Shown here piece by piece: positions 27,349-35,591 of a DNA stretch of 46,384 nucleotides. Under the pieces are notes generated by a model. That model saw nothing but the letters and a program-made list of their open reading frames with translations. It was not told the DNA's origin and searched no databases. Origin of the DNA: Pseudoalteromonas sp. MSK9-3 (GTDB lineage: Bacteria > Pseudomonadota > Gammaproteobacteria > Enterobacterales > Alteromonadaceae); assembly GCF_003590335.1 (NCBI RefSeq), contig NZ_MIET01000001.1, positions 1 through 46,384 on the forward strand, in the 5' to 3' direction. Position 1 is the first letter of the stretch, and each line of letters starts with the position of its first letter. Position numbers and translations under genes: made by a program.

Positions 27349-27392
27349 TAACTATTTAGTTTTTGTATTGCGCTATCACAGCATAGCGCAAT

Positions 27393-27644
27393 TTAGCACG
27401 TCAATTGTTCCATTTCAGTCAGTATCGCCATCGCTTCAGACGACGTTTTACCACATGCCCACTCTACCGCTTTAAAATCATGACACACTGCGGGTCGTTC
27501 TGGTTGACCAAATAGTGTACATAGATTGTCGTCAGATAAATTTTTGCAACGCTCGCCAGCAGCTTTTCCATGTGGATGCAACGGGAAGCTTGAACTAATA
27601 CTGGGTGCAATACAGCATGCCCCACAATGCAAACGACATTCCAT
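27393..27644 (-). CDS. yeiW: YeiW/YkgJ-type cysteine-cluster protein
   Basis: This 83-residue protein has the cysteine-cluster pattern MECRLHCGACC, GERC, LC and PAVCHDF, which is that of E. coli YeiW (84 residues). Conserved cysteines may bind zinc or an Fe-S centre; the function is unknown. I chose the ATG at 27644 because MECR is the family start. An ATG at 27656 and a TTG at 27659 are also in frame, and none has a strong ribosome-binding site. It converges with the small secreted protein gene. Confidence 0.87.
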   Translation of the reverse strand: MECRLHCGACCIAPSISSSFPLHPHGKAAGERCKNLSDDNLCTLFGQPERPAVCHDFKAVEWACGKTSSEAMAILTEMEQLTC

Positions 27645-27831
27645 AAAATTTACCATCAAAAAAATCGGAGCGTCAGTATATCAAAAAATAGTGTGCTTTA
27701 TCTGCTTTCATTATTATTTAGTGGGCTAAGTGTTATTTTTAGCCACTCATATCTCGCTATGTAAAAAGAACCAGCAATGGCCAGCGTCAAACTCTGGCCA
27801 CTTTAACTTCAACTTTCGGTATTCCAATAAT

Positions 27832-29091
27832 CTATAAGGCTTTAATATTATTGGTTAAAAATGCTAAGGCTTGTTGCCTTGCAACATCGTTACCCTGCCC
27901 ACCTATATCTGCTGATTTAAGTAAAATATGGGGTTCAAAGTCTTCTCGATATTCTCCGTTTGTTTGGTATAAACGTTCAAAACCCACTTCTAACCAGCTA
28001 TCACTATACGGTAACTTAACGTGTTTAATCCCGCCAAGTAAATCAGCCATCGGCGCACCGATTACTTTTTTAGCCCCCAATGCATTTAAGCCAATCACCA
28101 TGCCTTCACCCATACTGCCTGTCCAACGCCCCGCAAGCACCACAAAAGGTTGACTCAAATACGGTACTTGAGGTGTTACCTGCGCTGATTGCATTCTAGA
28201 CTGCTCGTAAGGTTTACCTTGACTCTGCACTTTATACAGCTGATAAATCGCTTGTTTATCTGTAAAGTGGCCCAATATTGGCTCAGCAACCCCCGTATTG
28301 CCGCCACTCGGTGTGTTACGTAAGTCTATGATTATCCCTTTAGTGCTGTGTAGTTTTTTGATCTCTCGTTTAAATACATCAACCGTATTTAAGTCACCTA
28401 ACGCGTTGTTAAATCTTACGTAACTAAAATCGCCCAATACCTCAATGGTAACTGGTTCTTTACTTTTTAGAGCATTAATACTGTTATAACTCGCAGCTAA
28501 ATTAAAGGCTTTATCAATACCTTGATGGTAAACAACTAAGGTTCTTGCTTGGTTACGTTTGCCACCAAGGGCGATATTCGCTGCATAATTGCGCTGACTT
28601 TGCGTTAATTTATTAACTGTGAGGCCAGTAACGTGCTCAATCGCCAACTCAATGGATTGCCCATCAACTGACTTTACCTGCATACCGGGTTTTAACCCTT
28701 TAATATGCGCATCAGAGCCTGATTTTATATCATAGATCATCAGCTTATCGTGTTCAAATTGGACAAAAATATCAGACCCCGTCGGATACACACTATGATC
28801 AGCCTGATCATAAGGCCCCAAGTTTAAATGCGGATCAGCAAATGTACGTAAATAAGCTTGTGCGCTATCTCTAAACTCTTTTGTCGTTTTACTGGCTAAC
28901 AACTTTGTTTTGTGGGGGGCTAATAATGCCTCTGCAGAACGTTCTCTATCATGTAAATACGCATAATTGTCAGACAGTGTCGATTGCAGTTCGTGCATTG
29001 CTTTTTCAGCATTAAAGGAAGTTTCTTGGCACTCAGCGTGATTAAGAAATATCATCACACTACTCAATGCCAATACCATACTTTTTTTCAT
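27832..29091 (-). CDS. S41-family peptidase (C-terminal processing protease-like), exported
   Basis: This 419-residue protein has a signal peptide (about 1-22). A PDZ-like region (about 105-160; GLKPGMQVKSVDGQ) is followed by the S41 catalytic core (about 215-400). GIIIDLRNTPSGGNTG (252-267) and the nucleophile S326 in GRWTGSMGEG fit the tail-specific protease/tricorn core. The expected lysine partner is not obvious. A periplasmic serine protease is the best call, and the substrate is unknown. It is monocistronic, followed by an unrelated convergent gene. Confidence 0.88.
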   Translation of the reverse strand: MKKSMVLALSSVMIFLNHAECQETSFNAEKAMHELQSTLSDNYAYLHDRERSAEALLAPHKTKLLASKTTKEFRDSAQAYLRTFADPHLNLGPYDQADHSVYPTGSDIFVQFEHDKLMIYDIKSGSDAHIKGLKPGMQVKSVDGQSIELAIEHVTGLTVNKLTQSQRNYAANIALGGKRNQARTLVVYHQGIDKAFNLAASYNSINALKSKEPVTIEVLGDFSYVRFNNALGDLNTVDVFKREIKKLHSTKGIIIDLRNTPSGGNTGVAEPILGHFTDKQAIYQLYKVQSQGKPYEQSRMQSAQVTPQVPYLSQPFVVLAGRWTGSMGEGMVIGLNALGAKKVIGAPMADLLGGIKHVKLPYSDSWLEVGFERLYQTNGEYREDFEPHILLKSADIGGQGNDVARQQALAFLTNNIKAL

Positions 29092-29215
29092 GATCTTTCC
29101 CTAATCGTAAATTCTTATTATTCTTACCCCTTTCTAAATAGGGTACAGCCAATGCTGAGCTTATAGCACTATTTTCATTATCACAACCATCAATGCACCC
29201 ATTTTAACTGAGTTA

Positions 29216-29908
29216 TCATTCACTAAACCAATCTACAATAACCTTCGACAACTCATTTGGCGTTTCTAGTGGTAATATATGTCCATCTCCGGTTGACCAG
29301 CGCACTGCTACGCGCTCATTGGCGGCACATAACTTTGTTAACCATGATGGGTCAATTAATGCATCGTTCGGTGAACAATAAAATAGCGTCGGGGTGTGGT
29401 TCATGCACAACTGTTCATACAAGTCTTCACGCTTGGTCATGTGGGTATATTGGCTAATCAGTACTTCTTTACCTAATGACGCATCCATATCGACCAATAC
29501 ATTTATCATCGTTTGACTACTACTTGAGGCACCTAACAGTACACGTGCTCTAGCATCAGATAATCCATTATAACCGTGCTCTGCAATGAGTTTTAGAGAA
29601 TGAAAACGTTGTTTAACTTCATAGTCAGGTAACGCCGAGGGAGTATTTGAAATAATTAATGTGCGCTTTACCTTATGCTCTAAAGCACATTGTAAATACG
29701 CTGCGATATACCCTCCCATAGAAAAGCCTACCAAATTGGCTGCTTCTGTATCAAAAATCATTTCGTAATATGTAACCAGCTCTTTCAACCCCACTCCGTT
29801 AGGGACCGCTAAATACACTAACTCAAACTGGTTTTTTAGCGTCAATTCTAGATGTTGCCATAACGCTTCAGTACACATAGTACCGGGCAAAAAGTAAATT
29901 TTTCCCAT
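29216..29908 (-). CDS. Alpha/beta hydrolase
   Basis: This 230-residue cytosolic alpha/beta-fold hydrolase carries the nucleophile elbow GFSMGG with S63, an acidic residue in CSPNDALIDP (about 185) and a catalytic His in GDGHILPLE (about 210). The N-terminus FLPGTMCTEALW forms the oxyanion-side loop. It resembles small carboxylesterase/BioH-like enzymes, but the substrate cannot be assigned. It is divergent from the SNF2-family gene, with about 210 bases between. Confidence 0.85.
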   Translation of the reverse strand: MGKIYFLPGTMCTEALWQHLELTLKNQFELVYLAVPNGVGLKELVTYYEMIFDTEAANLVGFSMGGYIAAYLQCALEHKVKRTLIISNTPSALPDYEVKQRFHSLKLIAEHGYNGLSDARARVLLGASSSSQTMINVLVDMDASLGKEVLISQYTHMTKREDLYEQLCMNHTPTLFYCSPNDALIDPSWLTKLCAANERVAVRWSTGDGHILPLETPNELSKVIVDWFSE

Positions 29909-30120
29909 TAGTTCTCGTCTTTTACCAGCTAAGTATCATATCGTTTTACACAGCTATCATTGCAGCTAGCGTTTCGTGTTTGCTTCAATATTCTCTTCAA
30001 CATGAGGGCTTTCACCTAGAATTTAACTAAGTGACATTAACAGCGCAACCTTCTATTTAAGCAACTGAATTATGTGTTAAATTACCACCCCTTACTTAGT
30101 CACTCGACCCTAGAAAATTT

Positions 30121-33100
30121 ATGAAAATCACAGCGCAGTTGCCTTTAGAAATTGATACCAGATATCAGCAGTTTTTATCTTTACCTCCTTTTCAGCAATG
30201 GGCCTTTACTGTACTTGCTGTGATTTATAAACCCATTTCTTTGGGCCATTTAAATAAACTGCTAAAACAACTTACGATACAGTTAGACGAAAAAGACACC
30301 GCCGCCTTTGAGCGTATTTCATCGACTATATTGAGTAACTGGCAAGAACAAGACTTTGTCACCGTTGATAAAGGTGACATTAAACTATCCTATTTACTCA
30401 ATAACAAGCTCACTCAAGATGCCATCGCTAATGATGTATTTTTGGCCATTTTAAAAGCGGGTGAAGCAGTGGTGCCAGTACTACAACTGTACGATTGGGA
30501 GCAAACATTAGAAGATGAACAACGTCTCATTCGAGACTTTTATTTTTTAAATGACCATCGCAAAGTCATTAACTTGCTTAAGCCTCATAAAAACCCACAA
30601 CACATTGATTACCAGCGTACTCGCATACTGATTGAATTGGCGTTCGTACCATTCGATTTAACCCATTTTTTGGCGCTTCCAGACACAGTGCAATACCATG
30701 CGTTTGCCTCTTGGTTTTATGTGCTGCGCCAACATGGCGCATCCAATGCTTACCCGCTGTCATTACTCGAACAGGTTAATCGCCACCAGCCAGAGTACGT
30801 CGCACTGTCGCACTTATTGGCAGAACAATACCTACTGCAAGGTCGTATAGACAGCGTGCAACAAATTGTCAACGCCGACGATAAAAGCTGCTATGGCTTG
30901 CAGCTCAATGCGCTTAGTGCATTACTTACAGGAGATCTTGAACGCGCCATTGCTTTATTTGCCAGTGCGTTGGTCGCCAAAAATAAATATGCCCGCAAAA
31001 AAAACCAGTATTTAAATGGCGTGTACGGTATTTTTTATAACATCGCGTTATTAATACAAGCAAACCGACACGACCCCAGTTATTTCGCCTCGGCGGAAGC
31101 GCACATTTTTGCCCAAAGTCACGATAAACATAATCATGACCACAGCCATTATGTTGGCCAATTTTTACTGGCCACCACATCCAGTTTGTCGACGGCAACG
31201 CCGTACATATCGTCACTGCAAGAATACGTATTTTTAGCAGAATATCATGTGTTTTACGCTCATTTACTCAGCTATTTAGAGGCGTTATCAACCATTTGGT
31301 CTGATCAGGTTTATTCGCCTTGTACGCAGCTAGTTGAGGCGCACACTTTTTTTAAGACCGCAAATTACGGCCTATTTGCCACACTCATAGAGCAGCTCGG
31401 GCCAATCGAGGGTAAGCGGGAAAATAGCCACCCTATTATGGACTTTACTACGGCCATAGAACATAAAGTCGGTTGGGATCTGGCCCTTGAAAAACTCATC
31501 GCGTTGGCCCCCTCTTCAAATACGCCTAGCCAACACAATGCCGTCAAAGTCACTCGGCTTATTTGGGTCATGCACATAACCCCCTATACGGTCAGCTTTT
31601 CAGCACGTGAACAAACACAAAACGCGTCTGGCTGGAGCAAAGGCAAACCGATTGCACTGCAACGACTGTATGAGTCTCAACAGGCATTTGCGTTTTTATC
31701 AGAACACGACAAGCAATTGTGCTCGCATATTAACCGCACAGAGCAATGGCGTACAAAAACACTTTATGTACTGGAAGGCTTATCGGCTTTAAGAGCTGCC
31801 TGCGCCGCACCAAACTTGTATATGGCAGATGATTTATTCACACCCATAGAGCTGCATGAAGCAGAGCCTGAGTTGCTCATAACACAACAAGGCGATCACC
31901 TTGTGCTGAGCGTTGCTGATATTCCTGCTCAACAAACCAATACACAACACAGCTACTCGTTAATTGAACATGCACCAGAGCAATATCGGTTAACAGTGTT
32001 TTCTCCTGAACACTTAAAAGTGACTCAAATTATTGGTGAAGAAGGCTTGAGTATTCCCGTCAGAGCCAAAGACAAAGTACTCGCGGGAGTCAATGCCATT
32101 GCGCCTTTATTGAATATTCAATCTGATATTGCAGAGTTAGATACCGGCCTAGAAACACTCCCTAGCCACAGTGACATTATTATTAATATTCAGCCATTTA
32201 ATGATGGCCTTGCGTTCAATTGCATGGTGATGCCTTTTGGCGAACATGGCCCAACTTTAAAACCCGGTGCAGGCAATGCCAAGATGACTACCGAGATAAA
32301 AGGTAAACGCGTTGCCACCTCTCGCGATTTAGTGAAAGAGCAAATATATCTAGACTTGCTTGACCAACACTGCCCTGCTTTTTTAGCCATGCAAGACACC
32401 CGTTTACAACTTGATGACTTACAAAGCGCGTACAATGCGCTCGAGCAACTAGAAACACTCTCGCGTTTATCGCCCTGCCCTGTGCCCATTGAATTACGTT
32501 GGCCCAAAGGCAAAAAAATGACCCTGACTAACTCGTTGCAAAGTCACCATCTACAATTGGCAATGACTAAAAAAAACCAGTGGTTTGATTTAAATGGCGA
32601 ACTCTCGGTTGATGATAGCCAAGTAATAGAGCTCAAAACCTTACTGACTCTTGCAGCCCAAGCCCATGGTCGCTTTATTACCTTAGATGATCAGCAAGTG
32701 CTCGCATTATCCGATGAACTAAAACAACGATTAGATAAACTCAATGAAGCAACAGATGGCGGACAATTTCACCCATTAGCCAGTATGCATGTATCGCAGG
32801 CAACCACGGGCATGCGAATGAAAACCCTACATGCATGGGACGAACAGCATCAAAAAATGCATCAAGCTAATGCCCTAATACCCAGCGTACCCAATACTTT
32901 ACAAGCGACATTACGTGATTACCAAATTGAAGGGTTTGACTGGGCTTCAAGACTGGCCCATTGGGGAGCCGGAGCCTGTCTTGCCGACGATATGGGACTA
33001 GGTAAAACATTACAAGCGCTGGCAGTATTGTTAGATAGAGCAAAAGACGGTCCAAGCTTGGTGATAGCGCCGACCTCAGTGTGTTTCAATTGGATACAAG

Positions 33101-34317
33101 AGGCCTACAAATTTGCCCCCAGCTTGAACATGATATTACTGGCAGATCTCAAAAGCTCACCCGAGCGCGCGACTATGCTCAGTGCCCTTAAACCGTTTGA
33201 CTGTGTTGTTATTAGCTATGGATTATTGCAACGCGAAAGTGAGATGCTGCAATCACTGACCTGGCGAACCATTGTGGCCGATGAAGCCCAAGCGCTGAAA
33301 AATCCACTGGCGAAACGCTCAGTCGCCGCATGTGCGTTAAAAGGTGACTTTAAACTGATCACCACAGGCACCCCAATTGAAAATAATTTATCAGAACTTT
33401 GGAGTCTATTTCGCTTTGTAAACCCTGGGCTACTGGGTAATTTAAAACGCTTTAGCGCTCGATTCTCGACCCCTATAGAAGCCATTAAAGATGATCCGAT
33501 TGCAGCAAAAAAAGCACGAAACAAGCTTAAAAACCTGATCCAACCGTTTATTTTACGACGCATGAAACACCAAGTATTAACTGAATTACCAGCTAGAACC
33601 GACATCAATATTAAAGTGCAATTAAGTGATGAAGAAATGGCATTGTATGAAGCATTGCGCCAAAGTGCCATCGACAACCTCACTCAGTCATCGAGCCAAG
33701 ATCAACCCGGCGCACAAAGAATTAAAATGCTTGCTGAACTTATCAAACTGCGCCAAGCCTGTTGTAACCCCGCATTGGTATTGGCCGACAATGCCATCCC
33801 GAGCGCAAAACTTGCCGCACTCGACAAGTTACTCGATGAACTACAAGAAAATAATCACAAAGCGCTGATTTTCAGTCAGTTCGTGGGCCACCTACAACTC
33901 ATAAAGCAGCACTTAGACGCAAAAGGTGTAAACTATCAGTACCTTGATGGCAGTACACCAAATAAACAACGCCAACAACGAGTCAACGCGTTTCAACAAG
34001 GTGATGGCGATGTGTTTTTGATCAGCTTAAAAGCCGGTGGTTCGGGGTTAAATCTCACCGCCGCTGACTATGTTATTCATATGGATCCGTGGTGGAACCC
34101 TGCGGTTGAAGAGCAAGCAAGCGACCGTGCTCACCGTATGGGCCAACAGCGACCAGTGACTATTTACCGTTTAATCGCAAGCGACACCATCGAAGAAAAA
34201 ATTGTAGCTTTACATCAACATAAACGAGATTTGGCGCAAACCTTACTTTCAGGAAACGACCAAACCAGTAAACTCTCAGTTGCCGACATGATGGCCATGC
34301 TCAAGCAAACTTTTTGA
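30121..34317 (+). CDS. SNF2-family DNA-dependent ATPase with a long N-terminal extension
   Basis: This 1398-residue protein carries a C-terminal SNF2/RapA-type ATPase core (about 920-1398), expected to remodel protein-DNA complexes. It has motif I DDMGLGKT (956-963), motif II DEAQ (1054-1057), motif III TGTPIENNLSELW and, in the second lobe, the segments DGSTPNKQRQQRV, LKAGGSGLNLTAAD and DRAHRMGQQRPVTIYRL (about 1333). The first 900 residues have no domain I recognise. They are largely helical early on (TPR-like alternation is possible at 130-330) and strand-rich in the middle. A SWIM zinc motif is not seen. It is a single gene. Confidence 0.92.
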   Translation: MKITAQLPLEIDTRYQQFLSLPPFQQWAFTVLAVIYKPISLGHLNKLLKQLTIQLDEKDTAAFERISSTILSNWQEQDFVTVDKGDIKLSYLLNNKLTQDAIANDVFLAILKAGEAVVPVLQLYDWEQTLEDEQRLIRDFYFLNDHRKVINLLKPHKNPQHIDYQRTRILIELAFVPFDLTHFLALPDTVQYHAFASWFYVLRQHGASNAYPLSLLEQVNRHQPEYVALSHLLAEQYLLQGRIDSVQQIVNADDKSCYGLQLNALSALLTGDLERAIALFASALVAKNKYARKKNQYLNGVYGIFYNIALLIQANRHDPSYFASAEAHIFAQSHDKHNHDHSHYVGQFLLATTSSLSTATPYISSLQEYVFLAEYHVFYAHLLSYLEALSTIWSDQVYSPCTQLVEAHTFFKTANYGLFATLIEQLGPIEGKRENSHPIMDFTTAIEHKVGWDLALEKLIALAPSSNTPSQHNAVKVTRLIWVMHITPYTVSFSAREQTQNASGWSKGKPIALQRLYESQQAFAFLSEHDKQLCSHINRTEQWRTKTLYVLEGLSALRAACAAPNLYMADDLFTPIELHEAEPELLITQQGDHLVLSVADIPAQQTNTQHSYSLIEHAPEQYRLTVFSPEHLKVTQIIGEEGLSIPVRAKDKVLAGVNAIAPLLNIQSDIAELDTGLETLPSHSDIIINIQPFNDGLAFNCMVMPFGEHGPTLKPGAGNAKMTTEIKGKRVATSRDLVKEQIYLDLLDQHCPAFLAMQDTRLQLDDLQSAYNALEQLETLSRLSPCPVPIELRWPKGKKMTLTNSLQSHHLQLAMTKKNQWFDLNGELSVDDSQVIELKTLLTLAAQAHGRFITLDDQQVLALSDELKQRLDKLNEATDGGQFHPLASMHVSQATTGMRMKTLHAWDEQHQKMHQANALIPSVPNTLQATLRDYQIEGFDWASRLAHWGAGACLADDMGLGKTLQALAVLLDRAKDGPSLVIAPTSVCFNWIQEAYKFAPSLNMILLADLKSSPERATMLSALKPFDCVVISYGLLQRESEMLQSLTWRTIVADEAQALKNPLAKRSVAACALKGDFKLITTGTPIENNLSELWSLFRFVNPGLLGNLKRFSARFSTPIEAIKDDPIAAKKARNKLKNLIQPFILRRMKHQVLTELPARTDINIKVQLSDEEMALYEALRQSAIDNLTQSSSQDQPGAQRIKMLAELIKLRQACCNPALVLADNAIPSAKLAALDKLLDELQENNHKALIFSQFVGHLQLIKQHLDAKGVNYQYLDGSTPNKQRQQRVNAFQQGDGDVFLISLKAGGSGLNLTAADYVIHMDPWWNPAVEEQASDRAHRMGQQRPVTIYRLIASDTIEEKIVALHQHKRDLAQTLLSGNDQTSKLSVADMMAMLKQTF

Positions 34318-34402
34318 TACGGACAGCGTTTAGCCCGGATTGCCTACTCTGAATAGTTTAACAACCTGAATGTAGGCATAGTAAAACTAACCTAAAGTAA
34401 AA

Positions 34403-34446
34403 AATATTTGACATGACGTGGTCAAATATTCTACGCTAGGTCATGT
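34403..34446. promoter_or_regulatory. Nested inverted repeats upstream of the membrane protein/XRE pair
   Basis: AATATTTGAC (34403-34412) and GTCAAATATT (34421-34430) form a perfect 10-bp repeat with an 8-base spacer. Overlapping it, ACATGAC (34411-34417) and GTCATGT (34440-34446) form a second repeat. A TTGACA -35-like hexamer (34408-34413) sits within the first. This suits an operator for the XRE-type regulator encoded downstream. Confidence 0.55.
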
Positions 34447-34476
34447 TAACTATTTTTGACTTAGGGTAATAAATAT

Positions 34477-34977
34477 ATGACTCGTTTAGCAGAAGTTAAA
34501 ACCTTTTTACAAAGTATCAGCTTTAGAGAGCTCACCTTGAGCATTGACTTACTGGCCTGTGCATATATTGGTTATTTTTATCTGCAGCGCGTCTTTTACG
34601 CCACGCCTGAACAGCTTGCCTCATCAACTTGGCTATCTGCATTATTGTTACAAGTGGTCATTTACAGCATTGCTATTATGGTGATCAGTTACATTGTATT
34701 GGCTTTTGTTAGTGACAATGAACTAGAGCAGCCACTTGACGTGCGAGAGAAACAAATTAACCTTGTTGGCTATAAATATACCGCTTACATTTTGCAAGCT
34801 GGGATCTGCATCGCTATTTTTCAATACCAAGCTGAGGCGCAAGGGTTTGGGCCATCAATTGAATACAACATACCTTTTTTACCGCTACATATTATGGTCA
34901 GTGCGTTTTTATTAGCTGAAGTTGCCAATTACAGTGCCCAGTTATACAAAGGTCGTACCGGAGACATATATGAGTAA
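34477..34977 (+). CDS. Four-helix inner-membrane protein of unknown function
   Basis: This 166-residue protein has four hydrophobic segments (about 22-40, 52-76, 95-115, 130-152). I do not recognise a family name. It overlaps the following XRE-type regulator gene by 8 bases (ATGAGTAA), a common arrangement in which a membrane protein is paired with a small HTH regulator. AGGGTAA precedes the ATG. A double inverted repeat lies upstream. The role may be a sensor or partner of the regulator; this is inferred only from the overlap. Confidence 0.78.
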   Translation: MTRLAEVKTFLQSISFRELTLSIDLLACAYIGYFYLQRVFYATPEQLASSTWLSALLLQVVIYSIAIMVISYIVLAFVSDNELEQPLDVREKQINLVGYKYTAYILQAGICIAIFQYQAEAQGFGPSIEYNIPFLPLHIMVSAFLLAEVANYSAQLYKGRTGDIYE

Positions 34978-35188
34978 CGGAGCTATTTCTAATTCAATTC
35001 GCACACTGCGCTTTATGAACAACGAGATGACTCAAAAGCAATTAGCTGAAAAAATAGGTGTAACGAGGCAAACGGTGATGGCTATTGAAGCCAATAAATA
35101 CTCACCCTCTCTTGAAGTCGCATTTAAAATAGCGCACGTATTTAACTTGCCATTAGAAGACGTATTTCAATACCAACAACACGAATGA
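34970..35188 (+). CDS. XRE-family helix-turn-helix regulator
   Basis: This 72-residue DNA-binding protein is nearly all one helix-turn-helix domain. MTQKQLAEKIGVTRQTVMAI (residues 20-39) is the classical XRE helix pair, and the protein resembles the short YozG-type regulators. The longer in-frame reading that starts upstream lies inside the membrane gene; the ATG at 34970 fits the family length. Translation is probably coupled to the membrane gene through the 8-base overlap. It probably binds the inverted repeats 530 bases upstream and controls the pair. Confidence 0.9.
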   Translation: MSNGAISNSIRTLRFMNNEMTQKQLAEKIGVTRQTVMAIEANKYSPSLEVAFKIAHVFNLPLEDVFQYQQHE

Positions 35189-35591
35189 CCCGTTGCATCG
35201 AAAAAATCATCAATCTCAGTCATAGCGACATCAATAGCACCAACCGCCATCTTTAAAAGATGGCAAACAGCCCCATAAATCTGCACATATTTAATGCTTA
35301 AAACGATGCTTTTACGTTCTTTTTGCATAACCTTTATCTCATTATCTTTGAAGCACTACTGAGCAGCGCTCATCCTTTAAAACATTAATCCCTGTGTTTA
35401 CTTACCATTCATTTGAACAATTACCGAATTAAAGGACTTGTTTTTCTCAATTATTGATATATTGTATACAATATTCAATTGACATATAAACGACAACAAA
35501 CTGTCATTGAATACTCGTGAGTGGTGCGACAAGCAAAGCTCACATAACAGGAAATATTATAACAATAAGTACAAATACTAAGGGGTACACA
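35189..35591 (+). other. Upstream region of the second TonB receptor gene
   Basis: This 403-bp stretch has no convincing gene. It holds a hairpin GCCATCTTT-AA-AAGATGGC (35246-35264) after the XRE gene, an AT-rich promoter-like area, and the palindrome at 35459-35474. A GTG-initiated in-frame reading from 35517 is rejected as the gene start. Confidence 0.6.
35459..35474. promoter_or_regulatory. Perfect 16-bp palindrome ATATTGTATACAATAT
   Basis: This perfect dyad is centred about 125 bases before the receptor start codon. The TTGTATACAA core resembles operators of GntR-type repressors. It probably controls the receptor gene. No candidate repressor gene of that type lies in the window. Confidence 0.5.

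Noticed and set aside
33216..33683. 155-residue antisense frame inside the SNF2 gene
   Set aside because: It is a shadow of the conserved ATPase core and shows no protein features.
35517..35591. Longer GTG start for the second TonB receptor
   Set aside because: It would put 25 residues before a good signal peptide; the ATG at 35592 has its own ribosome-binding site.
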